Shown here: positions 1 to 10,222 of the stretch, piece by piece | Layout of the letters: each line of letters begins with the position of its first letter | How positions within the stretch are numbered: the stretch's first letter is position 1 | NCBI GenBank assembly: GCA_963809875.1 | Contig: CAWELC010000005.1 | Span: forward strand, 372,001 to 436,000 | DNA from: JAFGAS01 sp963809875 | GTDB taxonomy: Bacteria; Desulfobacterota; Zymogenia; Zymogenales; Zymogenaceae | DNA: 64,000 nt | Direction of reading: 5' to 3' | Notes under the pieces: model-generated | Told to the model about the DNA's origin: nothing | What the model saw: the letters and a program-made list of their open reading frames with translations, nothing else | Databases searched by the model: none | Position numbers and translations under genes: made by a program

Positions 1-1
1 C

Positions 2-661
2 CTCTTTCATATGAGCTTTGAGGGCGGGATCCTCGAGGATCCGTGGGCGGCGCCGCCCTCCGACATGTTCATGCTGACCGTATCGCCCCAGGATGCCCCG
101 GATAAAGTCACGGCCGTAGAGCTCGAATACGACAAAGGGAACCCCGTGGCAATCAACGGCAAGAAGATGACGCCCGCCGAGATTCTGGTCTATCTCAACA
201 AGGTCGGGGGAGAAAACGGGATCGGGCGGGTGGATATGGTGGAAAACCGCTACGTGGGTATCAAGTCCCGGGGCGTGTACGAGACCCCCGGCGGCACCAT
301 CCTCCAGGCGGCCCACCGGGCGGTGGAATCCATCACCATGGACCGGGAGGTGATGTACCTGCGCGACGGGATGATTCCCGCGTACGCCCGTCTCATCTAC
401 TTTGGCTACTGGTTTTCTCCGGAGCGGGATATGCTCCAGAAGGCGATCGACGAATCCCAGAAGAATGTCTCCGGGCACGTCCGGCTCGATTTATATAAGG
501 GCAACGTTATCGTCTCGGGCCGAAGGTCCGACCAGACCCTCTATCACGGCGGATTCGCCACGTTCGACGAGGACGAGGTCTATTCCCAGCGGGACGCCAC
601 CGGTTTCATCCGGCTCAATGCCCTGAGGCTGCGGATCAAGGCCCTCATGGGAATCGAGTGA
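2..661 (+). CDS. argG: Argininosuccinate synthase, C-terminal part (5' end outside window)
   Basis: The reading frame is open from the first bases of the window, so this is the C-terminal half (about 220 residues) of a roughly 400-residue enzyme. ArgG condenses citrulline and aspartate with ATP to argininosuccinate in the cytoplasm. The segment GGILEDPW, followed by the run MTPAEILVYLN and GRVDMVENRYVGIKSRGVYETPGGTIL, is characteristic of the synthetase/multimerisation domain. It ends 26 bp before argH, the next enzyme of the arginine pathway, which supports the call. No frame break is seen in the visible part. Confidence 0.93.
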   Translation, partial: LFHMSFEGGILEDPWAAPPSDMFMLTVSPQDAPDKVTAVELEYDKGNPVAINGKKMTPAEILVYLNKVGGENGIGRVDMVENRYVGIKSRGVYETPGGTILQAAHRAVESITMDREVMYLRDGMIPAYARLIYFGYWFSPERDMLQKAIDESQKNVSGHVRLDLYKGNVIVSGRRSDQTLYHGGFATFDEDEVYSQRDATGFIRLNALRLRIKALMGIE

Positions 662-687
662 CGAAAAGTGGGTAAGGGGACGCCGTC

Positions 688-2071
688 ATGAAGAAACCGT
701 GGGCAGGGAGATTCGGGAAGGAGACCGATCGGGGGGTGGAAGAGTTTACCGCATCGGTCGCCTTTGACGCCGCCCTTTCCTCCTACGACATCGCCGGGAG
801 CATAGCCCATGCCCGGACGCTGGCGCAGGCCGGCGTCATCAGCGGCGATGAGGCCGACCGTCTCGTGACCGCCCTGACACAGATCGGCGCCGAGATAGAG
901 AAGGGAACCTTTGCCTTCCGGGACGACCTCGAGGACGTCCACATGAATATCGAGTCGGCCCTTAAGGAGCGCCTCGGGGATCTGGGGGGAAAGCTCCACA
1001 CGGGACGCAGCCGAAACGATCAGGTCTCGGTCGATACCCGCCTGTTCGTGAAAGACAGGGCGGGACAAGCCGGGGAGTGCTTGAAACGGCTGAGAAAGGT
1101 CATCCTCGACCGCGCGACGCAGCACCTCGACGCGATCATGCCCGGCTATACCCATCTCCAGCAGGCCCAGCCGGTGCTCTTATCCCACTGGCTGCTGGCG
1201 TACTGGGAGATGTTTTACCGGGACGGCGAGGCGGTTTCGGCAGGCAGCAGTCTCGGCGGACGTATCTCCGCTGGGCTCCGGCGCGCTGGCCGGCGTGCCG
1301 TACCCGCTCGATCGTGACTATACGGCGCGGCTCCTGGGTCTTTCAGGGCCGACGGCAAACAGCATGGACGCCGTCGCGGATCGGGACTTCGTCCTCGATT
1401 TCCTGTATGCCGCCGCCGTCGCCGCGATGCACCTCTCCCGGCTCTCGGAGGAGATCGTGATCTTTTCGTCGGCCGAGTTCGGCTACCTCGTCCTTCCCGA
1501 CGGCTACGCCACCGGCTCGTCGATCATGCCGCAGAAGAAGAACCCGGACGTGGCGGAGCTCGTCCGGGGCAAGACAGGCCGGGTTTACGGTGACCTTATC
1601 TCGCTTCTGGTCACGATGAAGGGACTCCCCATGACCTATAACCGGGATCTTCAGGAAGACAAGGAGCCGCTTTTTGATGCGGCACGAACGGTGATCGACT
1701 CGATCACCGTCACCGCGGGGATGCTGTCGGAGGTCACGTTCGATACCGGCCGGATGAGGAGCGCGCTCTCGGGGGGCTTCATTACCGCCACCGACTGCGC
1801 CGACTACCTGGTCGCCAAGGGGATGAGCTTCCGCGACGCCCACGAGACGGTGGGCAGGATGGTCATGCACCTTGAAAAAGAGGGTAAAAGATTTGCCGAT
1901 CTCGCTCCGGAAGAATTCAAAGAGTTTTCACCCCTCTTTGACGGGGACATCACCCGGACCCTCACCATGGAGGCGTCCGTCCGCGCCCGGTCGGTCTTCG
2001 GCGGGACTTCCCCCCAGCGGGTGGCGGAGATGATCGAGCGGGCGTCAACCATTGAAGAAGGCGAGTCGTGA
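688..2071 (+). CDS. argH: Argininosuccinate lyase (one apparent frameshift)
   Basis: ArgH splits argininosuccinate into arginine and fumarate and belongs to the fumarase/aspartase superfamily. The ATG at 688 begins MKKPWAGRFGKETDRGVEEF, the usual ArgH N-terminus. The superfamily signature GSSIMPQKKNPDV lies near nt 1514-1550, and HTGRSRNDQV is at about nt 997-1026. The frame breaks at about nt 1230: removing one G from the GAGGCGG stretch restores RFRQAAVSADVSPLGSGALAGVPYPLDRDY and a single protein of about 460 residues, the normal family length. I treat this as a sequencing indel in an essential gene. A pseudogene is the less likely alternative. Confidence 0.92.
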
Positions 2072-2157
2072 CGTGACGGCCGGTGACGGACTATCCCGTC
2101 GGGTTTGCGGTCCCTTGTATCGATGATGCCGATACCTATTTATGGCAGGTGATTATT

Positions 2158-2616
2158 ATGAAGAGAAACGTCCTACTGCTTTTCATGGCGGCCCTTTTTC
2201 TGGTCTCGTGCGGCCTGAAGGGCCCGCCGCTGCCCCCGGAGGAGGTGGTGCCCGAGCGGGTAACCGACCTCAAGGTTACACTCACCGACGGCGGTGTCGG
2301 CCTGACGTGGACGATCCCCACCGTCAACAGCGACGGCACGGCTCTTACGGATCTTGTCGGTTTCAAGGTCCTCAGAAAAGACGTCCCCGACAAGGACGTG
2401 GATTGTCCTCCTTGTACCGGCAAGTTTGAGGAGATCGCCGACTTCACCCTGTCGGTCCCCGGGAAGGCCGTTGTATCCGGCGGCGCCGTCCTCTTTTCCG
2501 ACATGTCGCTTTCCCCATCGATCACCTACACGTACGTCGTCGTAGCTTATAACTCGACGGGGGCCTTCAGCAAGACCTCAAATCCCGTGGATGTCTCGCT
2601 TACGAGGGTCAAGTGA
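2158..2616 (+). CDS. LptM-like small lipoprotein with fibronectin-III-like domain
   Basis: I chose the ATG at 2158 rather than the upstream in-frame ATG at 2083 because it begins a clear lipoprotein signal: MKRNVLLLFMAALFLVSCGLKGPP, with lipobox cysteine at residue 18. The sequence after the cysteine, GLKGPPLPPE, matches the start of the YifL/LptM group commonly found between argH and lysA. The remaining 130 residues (VTDLKVTLTDGGVGLTWTIP...) look like one fibronectin type III-like beta domain. This gives a 152-residue envelope protein; a role in LPS-transport maturation is known for E. coli LptM and is only inferred here. Its TGA overlaps the GTG start of lysA. Confidence 0.8.
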   Translation: MKRNVLLLFMAALFLVSCGLKGPPLPPEEVVPERVTDLKVTLTDGGVGLTWTIPTVNSDGTALTDLVGFKVLRKDVPDKDVDCPPCTGKFEEIADFTLSVPGKAVVSGGAVLFSDMSLSPSITYTYVVVAYNSTGAFSKTSNPVDVSLTRVK

Positions 2617-3854
2617 ACTTCTTTCAGTATCGAGACGATGAACTCGCGGCCGAGGATATACCGCTTACCAGACTCGCGGTGGAAGTGGGCACGCCGGCCT
2701 ACATCTACAGCAGGAAGACCCTTGCCCACCACTTTCGGGTCTTCGATGATGCGTTTGGGGAACTGCCGCACCTCATCTGCTTTGCCATGAAGGCCAATTC
2801 CAACCTGTCGATCCTTTCGCTTTTCATATCCATGGGTGCGGGGGTGGACATCGTTTCGGGTGGGGAGCTCTACCGGTCGGTCGCAGCGGGAGTCGACCCT
2901 CGAAAGGTCGTCTATTCCGGAGTTGGGAAGACCCAGGAAGAGATCAGGCAGGCGCTCGATGCCGACATTCTCATGTTTAACGTGGAATCATTTCAGGAGC
3001 TGGTCGTCATCGATGAAATAGCGCGGGAGATGAAAAGGACGGCTCGAATCTCCGTCCGGGTCAACCCCGACGTCGATCCCCTGACCCACCCGAAGATATC
3101 CACGGGCCTCAAGACCAACAAGTTCGGCATCGACATCAGGAAGGTCGTCTCAGATTACGAGAAGGCCAGGCGCCTCGGGAACATCGAGGTGGTCGGCGTC
3201 GACTGCCACATCGGCTCTCAGGTCACCGAGCTGGAGCCCTTCGTCGACGCGCTGGGGCGAGTCAAGGAGCTGGTGCTGACCCTCAGGGACCGCGGCTTTA
3301 ACATTCGATACCTCGACTTCGGTGGAGGGCTCGGCATTACCTATCATGATGAGGAACCCCCCGACCCATCTTCCTACGGGCAGGCGATCAAGGAGATCGC
3401 GGGGGACCTCGGGGTTACCTTTGTCTTGGAACCGGGCAGGGTCCTGGTGGGCAACGCGGGCATCCTCCTGACCCGGGTGCTCTATACGAAAGAAGGCGAG
3501 AAAAACTTCGTCGTCGTAGACGCCGGCATGAACGACCTGGCCAGGCCCGCCGTCTACGATTCGTATCATGAGGTGATGCCGGTCATCAAGAAAGAAGGCC
3601 GGGCTATGACGGCCGACGTAGTGGGGCCTATTTGTGAGTCCTCGGACTACCTGGCCAGGGATCGTCGGCTCGTAGGCGTGGAGCGCGGCGATCTGATGGC
3701 CGTCATGAGCGCGGGAGCATACAGCTTCTCCATGTCGTCGAACTACAACTCCCGTCCCCGGGCGACCGAGGTACTGGTGGACGGCGGGTCGTACCGGATT
3801 ATCCGGCAGCGGGAGCGGTACGAGGACCTGATCCGGGGCGAGACCGTAGCCTGA
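2613..3854 (+). CDS. lysA: Diaminopimelate decarboxylase
   Basis: This PLP-dependent fold-III enzyme decarboxylates meso-diaminopimelate to L-lysine, the last step of lysine synthesis. The 413-residue length is typical. The PLP lysine lies in CFAMKANSN (about residue 56-62), the phosphate-binding glycine stretch is LDFGGGLGI, and VGPICESSDYL carries the active-site cysteine. The start is a GTG that overlaps the preceding TGA (GTGA), so the two genes are translationally coupled. It stands in an argG-argH-lysA-dapF-dapA run. The frame is intact. Confidence 0.95.
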   Translation: MNFFQYRDDELAAEDIPLTRLAVEVGTPAYIYSRKTLAHHFRVFDDAFGELPHLICFAMKANSNLSILSLFISMGAGVDIVSGGELYRSVAAGVDPRKVVYSGVGKTQEEIRQALDADILMFNVESFQELVVIDEIAREMKRTARISVRVNPDVDPLTHPKISTGLKTNKFGIDIRKVVSDYEKARRLGNIEVVGVDCHIGSQVTELEPFVDALGRVKELVLTLRDRGFNIRYLDFGGGLGITYHDEEPPDPSSYGQAIKEIAGDLGVTFVLEPGRVLVGNAGILLTRVLYTKEGEKNFVVVDAGMNDLARPAVYDSYHEVMPVIKKEGRAMTADVVGPICESSDYLARDRRLVGVERGDLMAVMSAGAYSFSMSSNYNSRPRATEVLVDGGSYRIIRQRERYEDLIRGETVA

Positions 3855-3933
3855 TTTCTCCATGAGTGGGGAAACGGAATCGGGAAACCGGTGTCAAAAA
3901 GGAATAGGGCCAAAGGGAAAGGGGCTTTGCGTG

Positions 3934-4764
3934 ATGGAGGAGATCGAGTTTTATAAGATGTCAGGTGCCGGCAACGACTTCATCCTTGTGGACAACAGGA
4001 GCGGGGTCTTTGCGTTCACCGACCCGGCGTCTGCCGCAAGGAAGCTGTGTCGGAGGGGGATGTCGGTCGGTGCGGACGGCCTCATCCTGATAGAGGAGCC
4101 GGACCGGAAAGGCATCGACTTTAAGTGGCGCTTCTTTAACGCAGACGGGTCGGACGCCACCATGTGCGGCAACGGCGCGCGCTGCGCCGCCCGCCTCTCG
4201 TTTATCCTCGGGATTTCGGGCAGGTCGGTCTCCTTTCTCACCGGCGCGGGGATCGTTCGGGGTCAGGTGGATCAATCGGGGCGGGTCGCGGTCGGGATGA
4301 CCGACCCCCGCGACGCGTCGCTCAATCGAGAGCTGGTGGTTGACGGCGCGCCGATCGCGTTCGACTACATCGACACCGGGGTTCCCCACGCCGTCATCAC
4401 GGTGGAGGATGCGGGCCGGTTTGATTTGGGCGGCCTTGGTCCGAAGATACGGCATCATGCAGCGCTGGGCCCCGGGGGCGCCAACGTCAACGTAATCGAC
4501 CTGAAGAGAAAGGGCGTTATCCGGATACGGACATACGAGCGGGGCGTCGAGGCCGAGACCATGGCCTGCGGAACGGGGGCGGTGGCGGCGGCGGCAACCG
4601 CTTATCTGAAAGGAAGCGTACATCCTCCCGTGACCCTCATCCCGCCGTCGGGCGTCCAACTGGTCGTCAGATTTCGGGGGGGAGAGAAGATCACGGAGGT
4701 AACCCTGGAGGGGGACGCCCGGGTGATCTATCGAGGAGTGTTAAATCCTGAGGCACTGGATTAG
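3934..4764 (+). CDS. dapF: Diaminopimelate epimerase
   Basis: DapF interconverts LL- and meso-diaminopimelate using two cysteines and no cofactor. Both are visible: MCGNGARC (about residue 77) and MACGTGAVA (about residue 211). I chose the ATG at 3934 (MEEIEFYKMSGAGNDF) because family members begin almost exactly there. An upstream in-frame ATG at 3862 would add 24 residues unlike any DapF. The protein is 276 residues, the usual size. It lies 79 bp after lysA and 12 bp before dapA. Confidence 0.95.
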   Translation: MEEIEFYKMSGAGNDFILVDNRSGVFAFTDPASAARKLCRRGMSVGADGLILIEEPDRKGIDFKWRFFNADGSDATMCGNGARCAARLSFILGISGRSVSFLTGAGIVRGQVDQSGRVAVGMTDPRDASLNRELVVDGAPIAFDYIDTGVPHAVITVEDAGRFDLGGLGPKIRHHAALGPGGANVNVIDLKRKGVIRIRTYERGVEAETMACGTGAVAAAATAYLKGSVHPPVTLIPPSGVQLVVRFRGGEKITEVTLEGDARVIYRGVLNPEALD

Positions 4765-4776
4765 TGGAGTAGAGCC

Positions 4777-5650
4777 ATGTTTACGGGAGCATTTACCGCC
4801 CTGGTGACCCCATTCAAGAAAGGGGTAGTAGATTACGACGCACTGGCCGATGTGGTGGAATTCCAGATCGACGAGGGGATATCGCGGCCTGGTCCCCTGC
4901 GGAACGACGGGGGAATCGTCCACCCTTTCGCACGAGGAGCATCGCCGGGTGGTGGAATTCGTCGTCAAGCAGGTACGCGGGAGAGTACCGGTCATCGCCG
5001 GGGCCGGCTCCAACAGCACGACTGAGGCAACCAGCCTTGCCGCCCATGCCAAGGAGGTGGGGGCCGATGCCGCACTTCTGATCACCCCCTACTATAACAA
5101 GCCGACCCAGGAAGGGCTCTTTCTCCATTTTTCGGAGATTGCCCGCCTGGTGAAGATCCCCATCGTCCTCTATAACGTCCCGGCCAGGACCAGCGTAAAT
5201 ATGCTGCCCCAGACTGTGGCCCGGCTCTCGAAAGTCAGGAGTATCGTCGGGATCAAGGAGGCCTCCGGGGACCTGAGGCAGATTTCCGAGATCATCGAAT
5301 TGGTAGGCGACGAATTTGTGATCCTGTCCGGTGACGACTTCACGACGCTGCCGATCCTCTCGATCGGAGGAAAGGGGGTCATCTCGGTTCACTCCAACGT
5401 GGCGCCGAAAGACGTGACCGATATGGTGACCGCCTATCTTGAAGGAGACCGGGTGCGGGCAATGGCGCTCCACTACAAGCTGCTGCCCCTGGCCCGGGCG
5501 ATGTTTATCGAGACCAGCCCCGTCCCTGCGAAAGCGGCGCTGGCCCTGATGAATAAGATCGATCCGGAAGTGCGCCTGCCTCTGGCGCCGCTTTCAGAAG
5601 GGGCCATGGTCACACTCAAGAAGGTCATGCACGACTACGGCCTGATATAG
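4777..5650 (+). CDS. dapA: 4-Hydroxy-tetrahydrodipicolinate synthase (one apparent frameshift)
   Basis: DapA condenses pyruvate with aspartate semialdehyde at the entry to the diaminopimelate pathway. The ATG at 4777 (MFTGAFTALVTPFK) has a GGAG 5' of it. After about 36 residues the frame shifts by +1 near nt 4882 and continues as GLVPCGTTGESSTLS. The Schiff-base lysine is in VGIKEASGD (about nt 5250), and the catalytic-triad tyrosine region is LYNVPART. Repaired, the protein is about 290 residues, as expected. No dapB follows; the next 350 bp are non-coding. Confidence 0.92.
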
Positions 5651-5998
5651 CCGCTGCAGGGTGATGCGCCGGGAGGTGGCCTGCACCGGCGGATGCTTCC
5701 CCCGATCGACGAAGGCCCGCCGCCGAATGTCCGATGAAGATACGTCGGCTGGATATACGTGCCGCGAGTCAGGCGACGCCGCATCAAGAATTCGAATCCC
5801 GGGGTCCGCGCACGGGCAGAATCCAGGAGCATACTCCACACGAATAACAGAACAGCCTCATCCTAACCGAAGCGAACCGCCCATCGGCTTTGAAGGCCGA
5901 CTCATCACCCCCTCGATTTCAGGGTTTTTTCGATATATTTTTCCTGCCTCATCGGGTATACTAAGTAAAGCGATCCTTACTTTTGGGAGTAAACCGGA
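5651..5998 (+). other. Intergenic region between dapA and ftsH
   Basis: No gene with coding character, tRNA or clear hairpin terminator was recognised in these 348 bases. A TATACT hexamer about 45 bp upstream of the ftsH ATG could be part of its promoter, but I see no convincing -35 partner. Confidence 0.4.
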
Positions 5999-7831
5999 AT
6001 GCCTGCCGATAATATCGGAAAAAGACTATCCCCCTGGTATATCGTCCTGATCATTGCCGTCGTCTATCTGGCCGCCACGCTCCTGATGCAGACCAAGACC
6101 AAGGAGATCAGCTACAGCGAGTTTCGCCGATACGTTACCGAAAAACGGGTCAAGGACATCACGATATCGGACACGGAGATCTCGGGAATACTACTGGGGG
6201 GCGGCAAGAAAAAAGCCACGGAAACGCCGTTTGTCACCGTCAAGGTCGATGACCCGGGTCTGGTCGGCCTTCTCAACGACAACAAGATCAGCTACTCCGG
6301 CAAGGCCCAGAATACCTTCCTGCTTCAACTCCTCCTCTGGATTCCTCTCTTTATCATCCTCGGCGTCTTCTGGATCTACCTCATGCGAAGATCGGGCAGG
6401 GGACCCGATTTCATGTCCGTGGGCAGATCCAAGGCAAAGATATACTCGGAGGACCAGGTAAAGGTCAGCTTCAAAGACGTGGCAGGAGTCGAGGAGGCGA
6501 TTGAGGAACTGGGCGAGGTTATAGAGTTCCTCAGGAGCCCGGAGAAGTTCCAACGCCTCGGGGGAAAGATTCCCAAAGGGATTCTCCTGGTAGGACCCCC
6601 GGGGACCGGCAAGACGCTCCTTGCCCGGGCGGTGGCGGGCGAAGCAAGCGTCCCCTTTTTTTCCATCTCGGGCTCGGAATTCGTCGAGATGTTCGTGGGC
6701 GTGGGCGCCGCGCGTGTGCGCGACCTCTTCTCACAGGCCCAGCTGAAGGCCCCCTGCATTATCTTCATCGATGAGCTGGACGCCCTCGGCAAGGTGCGCG
6801 GGCTCAACCCCGCCGGAGGCCACGACGAGCGCGAGCAGACCCTGAACCAGCTCCTCGTGGAGATGGACGGGTTTGACGCCCGTAAGGGGCTTATCCTCAT
6901 GGCCGCGACCAACCGTCCGGAGATCCTGGACCCCGCTCTGTTACGGCCGGGGCGTTTCGACCGCCACGTGCTGGTGGACAAGCCCGACAAGAAGGGGCGG
7001 CTCGAGATCCTGCAGGATCCACTGCAGGGACCTCGTCTTGGGAAAGGAAGTCGATCTCGAAAAGATCGCGGCCAAGACTCCCGGTTTCGTCGGAGCGGAT
7101 CTGGCAAACATCGCCAACGAGGCGGCGCTCCTGGCGGCGCGCCACGGCAAGGATGCTGTCGATCAGGAGGATTTCGACGAGGCCATCGAGCGGGTGGTAG
7201 CCGGCCTTGAAAAGAAGAACCGACTCATGAAACAGGAGGAGAAGGAGCGGGTGGCCTATCACGAGGTGGGGCATGCCATCGTCGCTTCCATGCTGCCGGG
7301 GGCAGACCCCGTGGAGAAGATATCGATCGTCCCGCGCGGGATCGCAGCCCTCGGCTATACGCTCCAGCCGCCGACCGAGGACCGCTACCTCATGACGGTG
7401 ACCGAGCTCAGGGGCAAGCTCGCGACGCTCCTGGGCGGACGGGCCGCCGAAGTCCTCATATTCTCGGAGGCTTCCACCGGGGCGCATAACGACCTCATGA
7501 AGATGACTGATATCGCCCGAAGGATGGTCAAGGAATACGGCATGAGCGAGAAGATCGGGTTGGTGACCCTCGACCGGGGCCCGACCGGGTACCTGGGCAT
7601 GGATATGGAGTCGCCCCCCGACTACAGCGACGATACGTCCCGGGAGATCGATAACGAGATCAAGCGGATGGTCGACGAGGCCTACCGGACGGCGGAAGAG
7701 CATCCTCAAGCAGGGAGATCGATCGATTGCACCGGATGGCCCGGCGGCTCCTCGAAGTGGAGGTGCTGGAGGGAGATGAGCTGAAAAAGCTCCTGGGGAG
7801 AGAAGCGGAGACCCAGCCCGCGCCGGCCTAA
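5999..7831 (+). CDS. ftsH: ATP-dependent zinc metalloprotease FtsH (two apparent frameshifts)
   Basis: FtsH is a membrane-anchored AAA+ protease that degrades unassembled or regulated membrane and cytosolic proteins. Two membrane segments (about residues 11-29 and 100-125) flank a short periplasmic domain. The AAA module has Walker A GPPGTGKT, Walker B IIFIDELDA and the second region of homology ATNRPEILDPALLRPGRFDR. The zinc motif HEVGH sits near nt 7260. Two single extra G residues (about nt 7015 and 7699) break the frame; repaired, it runs to the TAA at 7829 and ends LLGREAETQPAPA, about 610 residues. Frame loss in such a gene is best explained by sequence error. Confidence 0.93.
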
Positions 7832-7853
7832 CCGGTCTCGAGGACGTTAAGGG

Positions 7854-7880
7854 AGAGGGGCGTGGCAGCGCCCCTTTTTG
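7854..7880 (+). terminator. Rho-independent terminator after ftsH
   Basis: A GGGGCG / CGCCCC stem with a short loop is followed by a run of T, directly after the ftsH stop codon. It overlaps the region just before the start of the next gene at 7882. Confidence 0.7.
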
Positions 7881-7881
7881 T

Positions 7882-9169
7882 ATGGAAGAAACCGATTTCG
7901 AGCTCACGATCGATGCGCTGGCCTGGGAAGGCTGGGGGGTGGGAAGGCGACAGGGCAAGGTCGTCTTCGTACCCTACGTTGCCCCGGGGGACGTGATCCG
8001 ATGCTCCGATTACCGAGGATCGGGGGCGGTTTGCCTTCGGAGCGCTCCTGGAGCTGGTGCGCCCGTCACCGGCGCGGGTCTCGCCCCCGTGTCCCGTCTT
8101 CGGGCGGTGCGGCGGTTGCCAGTGGCAGCAGGTTGCCTACGAGCGGCAGCTTGAGGCCAAGAGGGATATCCTCGTGGACGCGCTGACAAGGATCGGCCGT
8201 ATTGTCGACCCGGAGGTCTCGATCGCCGTCGGGACCAGCGGGGGTTACGGCTGGCGAACGGCCGTTGACCTGGCCTACGAAACGGGAGGCTCCGGGGTGA
8301 AGGTCGGCTTTTATGCCCGGCACGGGTCCCAGATCGTGGCGATCGAGGGGTGTCCGGTCGCCGGGGACCGGATCAATGCGCGTATCGGCCTGCTTTCCGA
8401 TGCGATCGCGGTCCTCGGGGTTGGTGGAGGCGGAGAGATACGGCTCGTGGCCGGGGCGGATGACCGGGTATCGGCCCATCTGGCGCCGAACGAGACGGCA
8501 ACCGTGGGACGGCGCCAGGCCGATCGGTTTCTGTCGCTCGCGCGGCTCTCCGGCGTCGAGCTTACGATAGGGCCCTCCACGACGGCCTTCGGGGAGCCCG
8601 CGCTTTCTTATCCCGGTTGGGACGGACACAGGGAGGTGCCGCTCGTCTGCCACCCGTCCGGGTTTGTCCAGGCAAATCCTGAAATCAACCGTGCTCTGAT
8701 CGACCGCCTCCTCGCGTTTGACTTTGCCGGAAAGGAGGTCCTTGAGCTCTACAGCGGCATGGGAAACCTGACGGTGCCGTTGGCGCTGGCAGGCGCCCGG
8801 GTGACCTCCGTGGAGGCAGATACCGTTTCGGTCAGGGACGCCCGGAGGTCGGCGGAAACGATGGGTCTTTCCGGGATCACGTTTATTGCCGGGGACGTGA
8901 AAGATCTCCTCTCGGATCGCGGAATAAAACGCTCGGTGTTTGACGCCATCGTCCTGGATCCTCCCCGGACCGGAGCCCGCCCCGTCATGGGGGCGATCGC
9001 GGCCCTCGGGGCCGCCGATCTATTCTACGTATCATGCTGGCCGCCGACCCTTGCACGCGACCTCGCTGTGTTGACCGGCAGCGGCTGGCGTCTCGCCTCG
9101 GCCGTGCCGCTGGATATGTTTCCCCAGACGTTTCACGTCGAGGCGCTCTGTCACCTGACCAGGGACTAG
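7882..9169 (+). CDS. 23S rRNA (uracil-5-)-methyltransferase, RlmD/TrmA type (one frameshift)
   Basis: This SAM-dependent RNA m5U methyltransferase starts with a TRAM-like beta-barrel (MEETDFELTIDALAWEGWGVGR). An Fe-S cluster motif follows (CPVFGRCGGCQW plus a fourth Cys in EGCPV). The SAM motif LELYSGMGNLTVPLA comes next, then the catalytic cysteine region YVSCWPPTLARDL. One extra T at about nt 8004 breaks the frame; removing it gives VIRCPITEDRGRFAFG and one protein of about 428 residues. The family is firm. The exact rRNA position (U1939 for RlmD, U747 for RlmC) cannot be read from sequence. Confidence 0.87.
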
Positions 9170-9209
9170 TCCACGCGGGGACCGCCGGGGCGATGCACAG
9201 GATAGAGCC

Positions 9210-9540
9210 ATGCGAATATGGGACGTGCCGGTCAATCGGCTATGCCGGAGCCACCTGCTGGGTGAGCATCGGGAGCTTCACGCCGTCTGGAATATCATCA
9301 CTCTCAATAAGAAAGGGTACGCAACCCACCCAGAGACGAAACGGTGGATCGGAAAGCTCGGGGCGCTGTTCGCCCGCCACGAACAGCAGGTCGCGCGAGA
9401 TAGCGCGAAGGGGCTGGAGACACGAGAGCCCCCTCGACGAGGCCCTGGCGACCGGCCGTCCATACCAGGACACCTTTGTCACCCCCGTGGAGGCTCAGGA
9501 AAGGATGCTCGTCGACCGGGGATGTGGGTGTTTCAGGTAA
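9210..9540 (+). CDS. Pyrimidine-dimer DNA glycosylase family protein (one frameshift)
   Basis: The N-terminus MRIWDVPVNRLCRSHLLGEH and the following HAVWNIITLNKKGYATHPETKRWIGKL resemble the Pyr_excise family (T4 endonuclease V-like, which cuts at UV-induced pyrimidine dimers). One extra C at about nt 9394 shifts the frame; corrected, it continues EIARRGWRHESPLDEALATG to the TAA at 9538, giving about 109 residues, typical of this short family form. It lies 40 bp after the rRNA methyltransferase. Function rests on family resemblance only. Confidence 0.7.
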
Positions 9541-9658
9541 CGGGAATACGCGTGATAGAGGCGGTAGGCCGAAACACCTTTCATTTTCCCTCCGACTTCT
9601 ATTGCTAAGCGGCCGCAATCTGTGCTACAGTGATGCACTGATCTAGCGGGATTTTTCT

Positions 9659-10222
9659 ATGTTCGAAATAAGATTCCATGGGCGGGGCGGCCAGGGGGCG
9701 GTGACGGCGGCCGAGATAACGGCCCTTGCCGCTTTTCTCGAGGGCAAACATCCGCAGAGTTTCCCCGCCTTCGGATTGGAGCGGCGGGGCGCGCCGGTGG
9801 CGGCCTTCCTTCGGATCGACGACAAGAAGGTCACGATCAGACAGGGGATATACGCCCCCGATTTCATCGCCGTGATGGATACGACCCTCCTTTCGCTGGC
9901 CCCGACACTATCGGGCCTGAAGACCGGCGGGGGGCTATTGATCAATACCATCCGGTTTCCCGGCGCCCTCGATATCCCCGCGGGATGTGCCGTCGGGACC
10001 GTGGCGGCCGGCGACATCGCCCTCAGGCACAGGCTGGGAACGAGGCTCCTTCCCCTCATCAACACGACTATTCTGGGGGCGCTCGTCAGGATGACGGGGA
10101 TCGTGTCCCTGGACTCGCTGCTTTCTGCGATCGAACAATCCATGCCAAAAAAGCATGCCGCGGCAAATATAGCCGGCGCCCGCGAGGCATACGCGACGGT
10201 AGCAATACGTGAGTCATCATGA
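9659..10222 (+). CDS. porC: Pyruvate/2-oxoacid:ferredoxin oxidoreductase, gamma subunit
   Basis: First gene of a four-part oxidoreductase operon. The start MFEIRFHGRGGQGAVTAAEI is the hallmark of PorC/VorC gamma subunits, and 187 residues is the usual length. The complex oxidises a 2-oxoacid with CoA to acyl-CoA and CO2, reducing ferredoxin. Its last codons overlap the next ATG (ATGA), indicating coupled translation. Substrate (pyruvate or another 2-oxoacid) cannot be settled from sequence alone. Confidence 0.88.
   Translation: MFEIRFHGRGGQGAVTAAEITALAAFLEGKHPQSFPAFGLERRGAPVAAFLRIDDKKVTIRQGIYAPDFIAVMDTTLLSLAPTLSGLKTGGGLLINTIRFPGALDIPAGCAVGTVAAGDIALRHRLGTRLLPLINTTILGALVRMTGIVSLDSLLSAIEQSMPKKHAAANIAGAREAYATVAIRESS

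Noticed and set aside
4814..5473. Long minus-strand frame opposite dapA
   Set aside because: Antisense shadow of a GC-rich gene; the plus strand carries the conserved enzyme.
5785..5815. Possible tRNA T-loop (GAATTCGAATCCCGG)
   Set aside because: The bases before TTCGAAT do not pair with those after it, and no acceptor or anticodon stem can be built.
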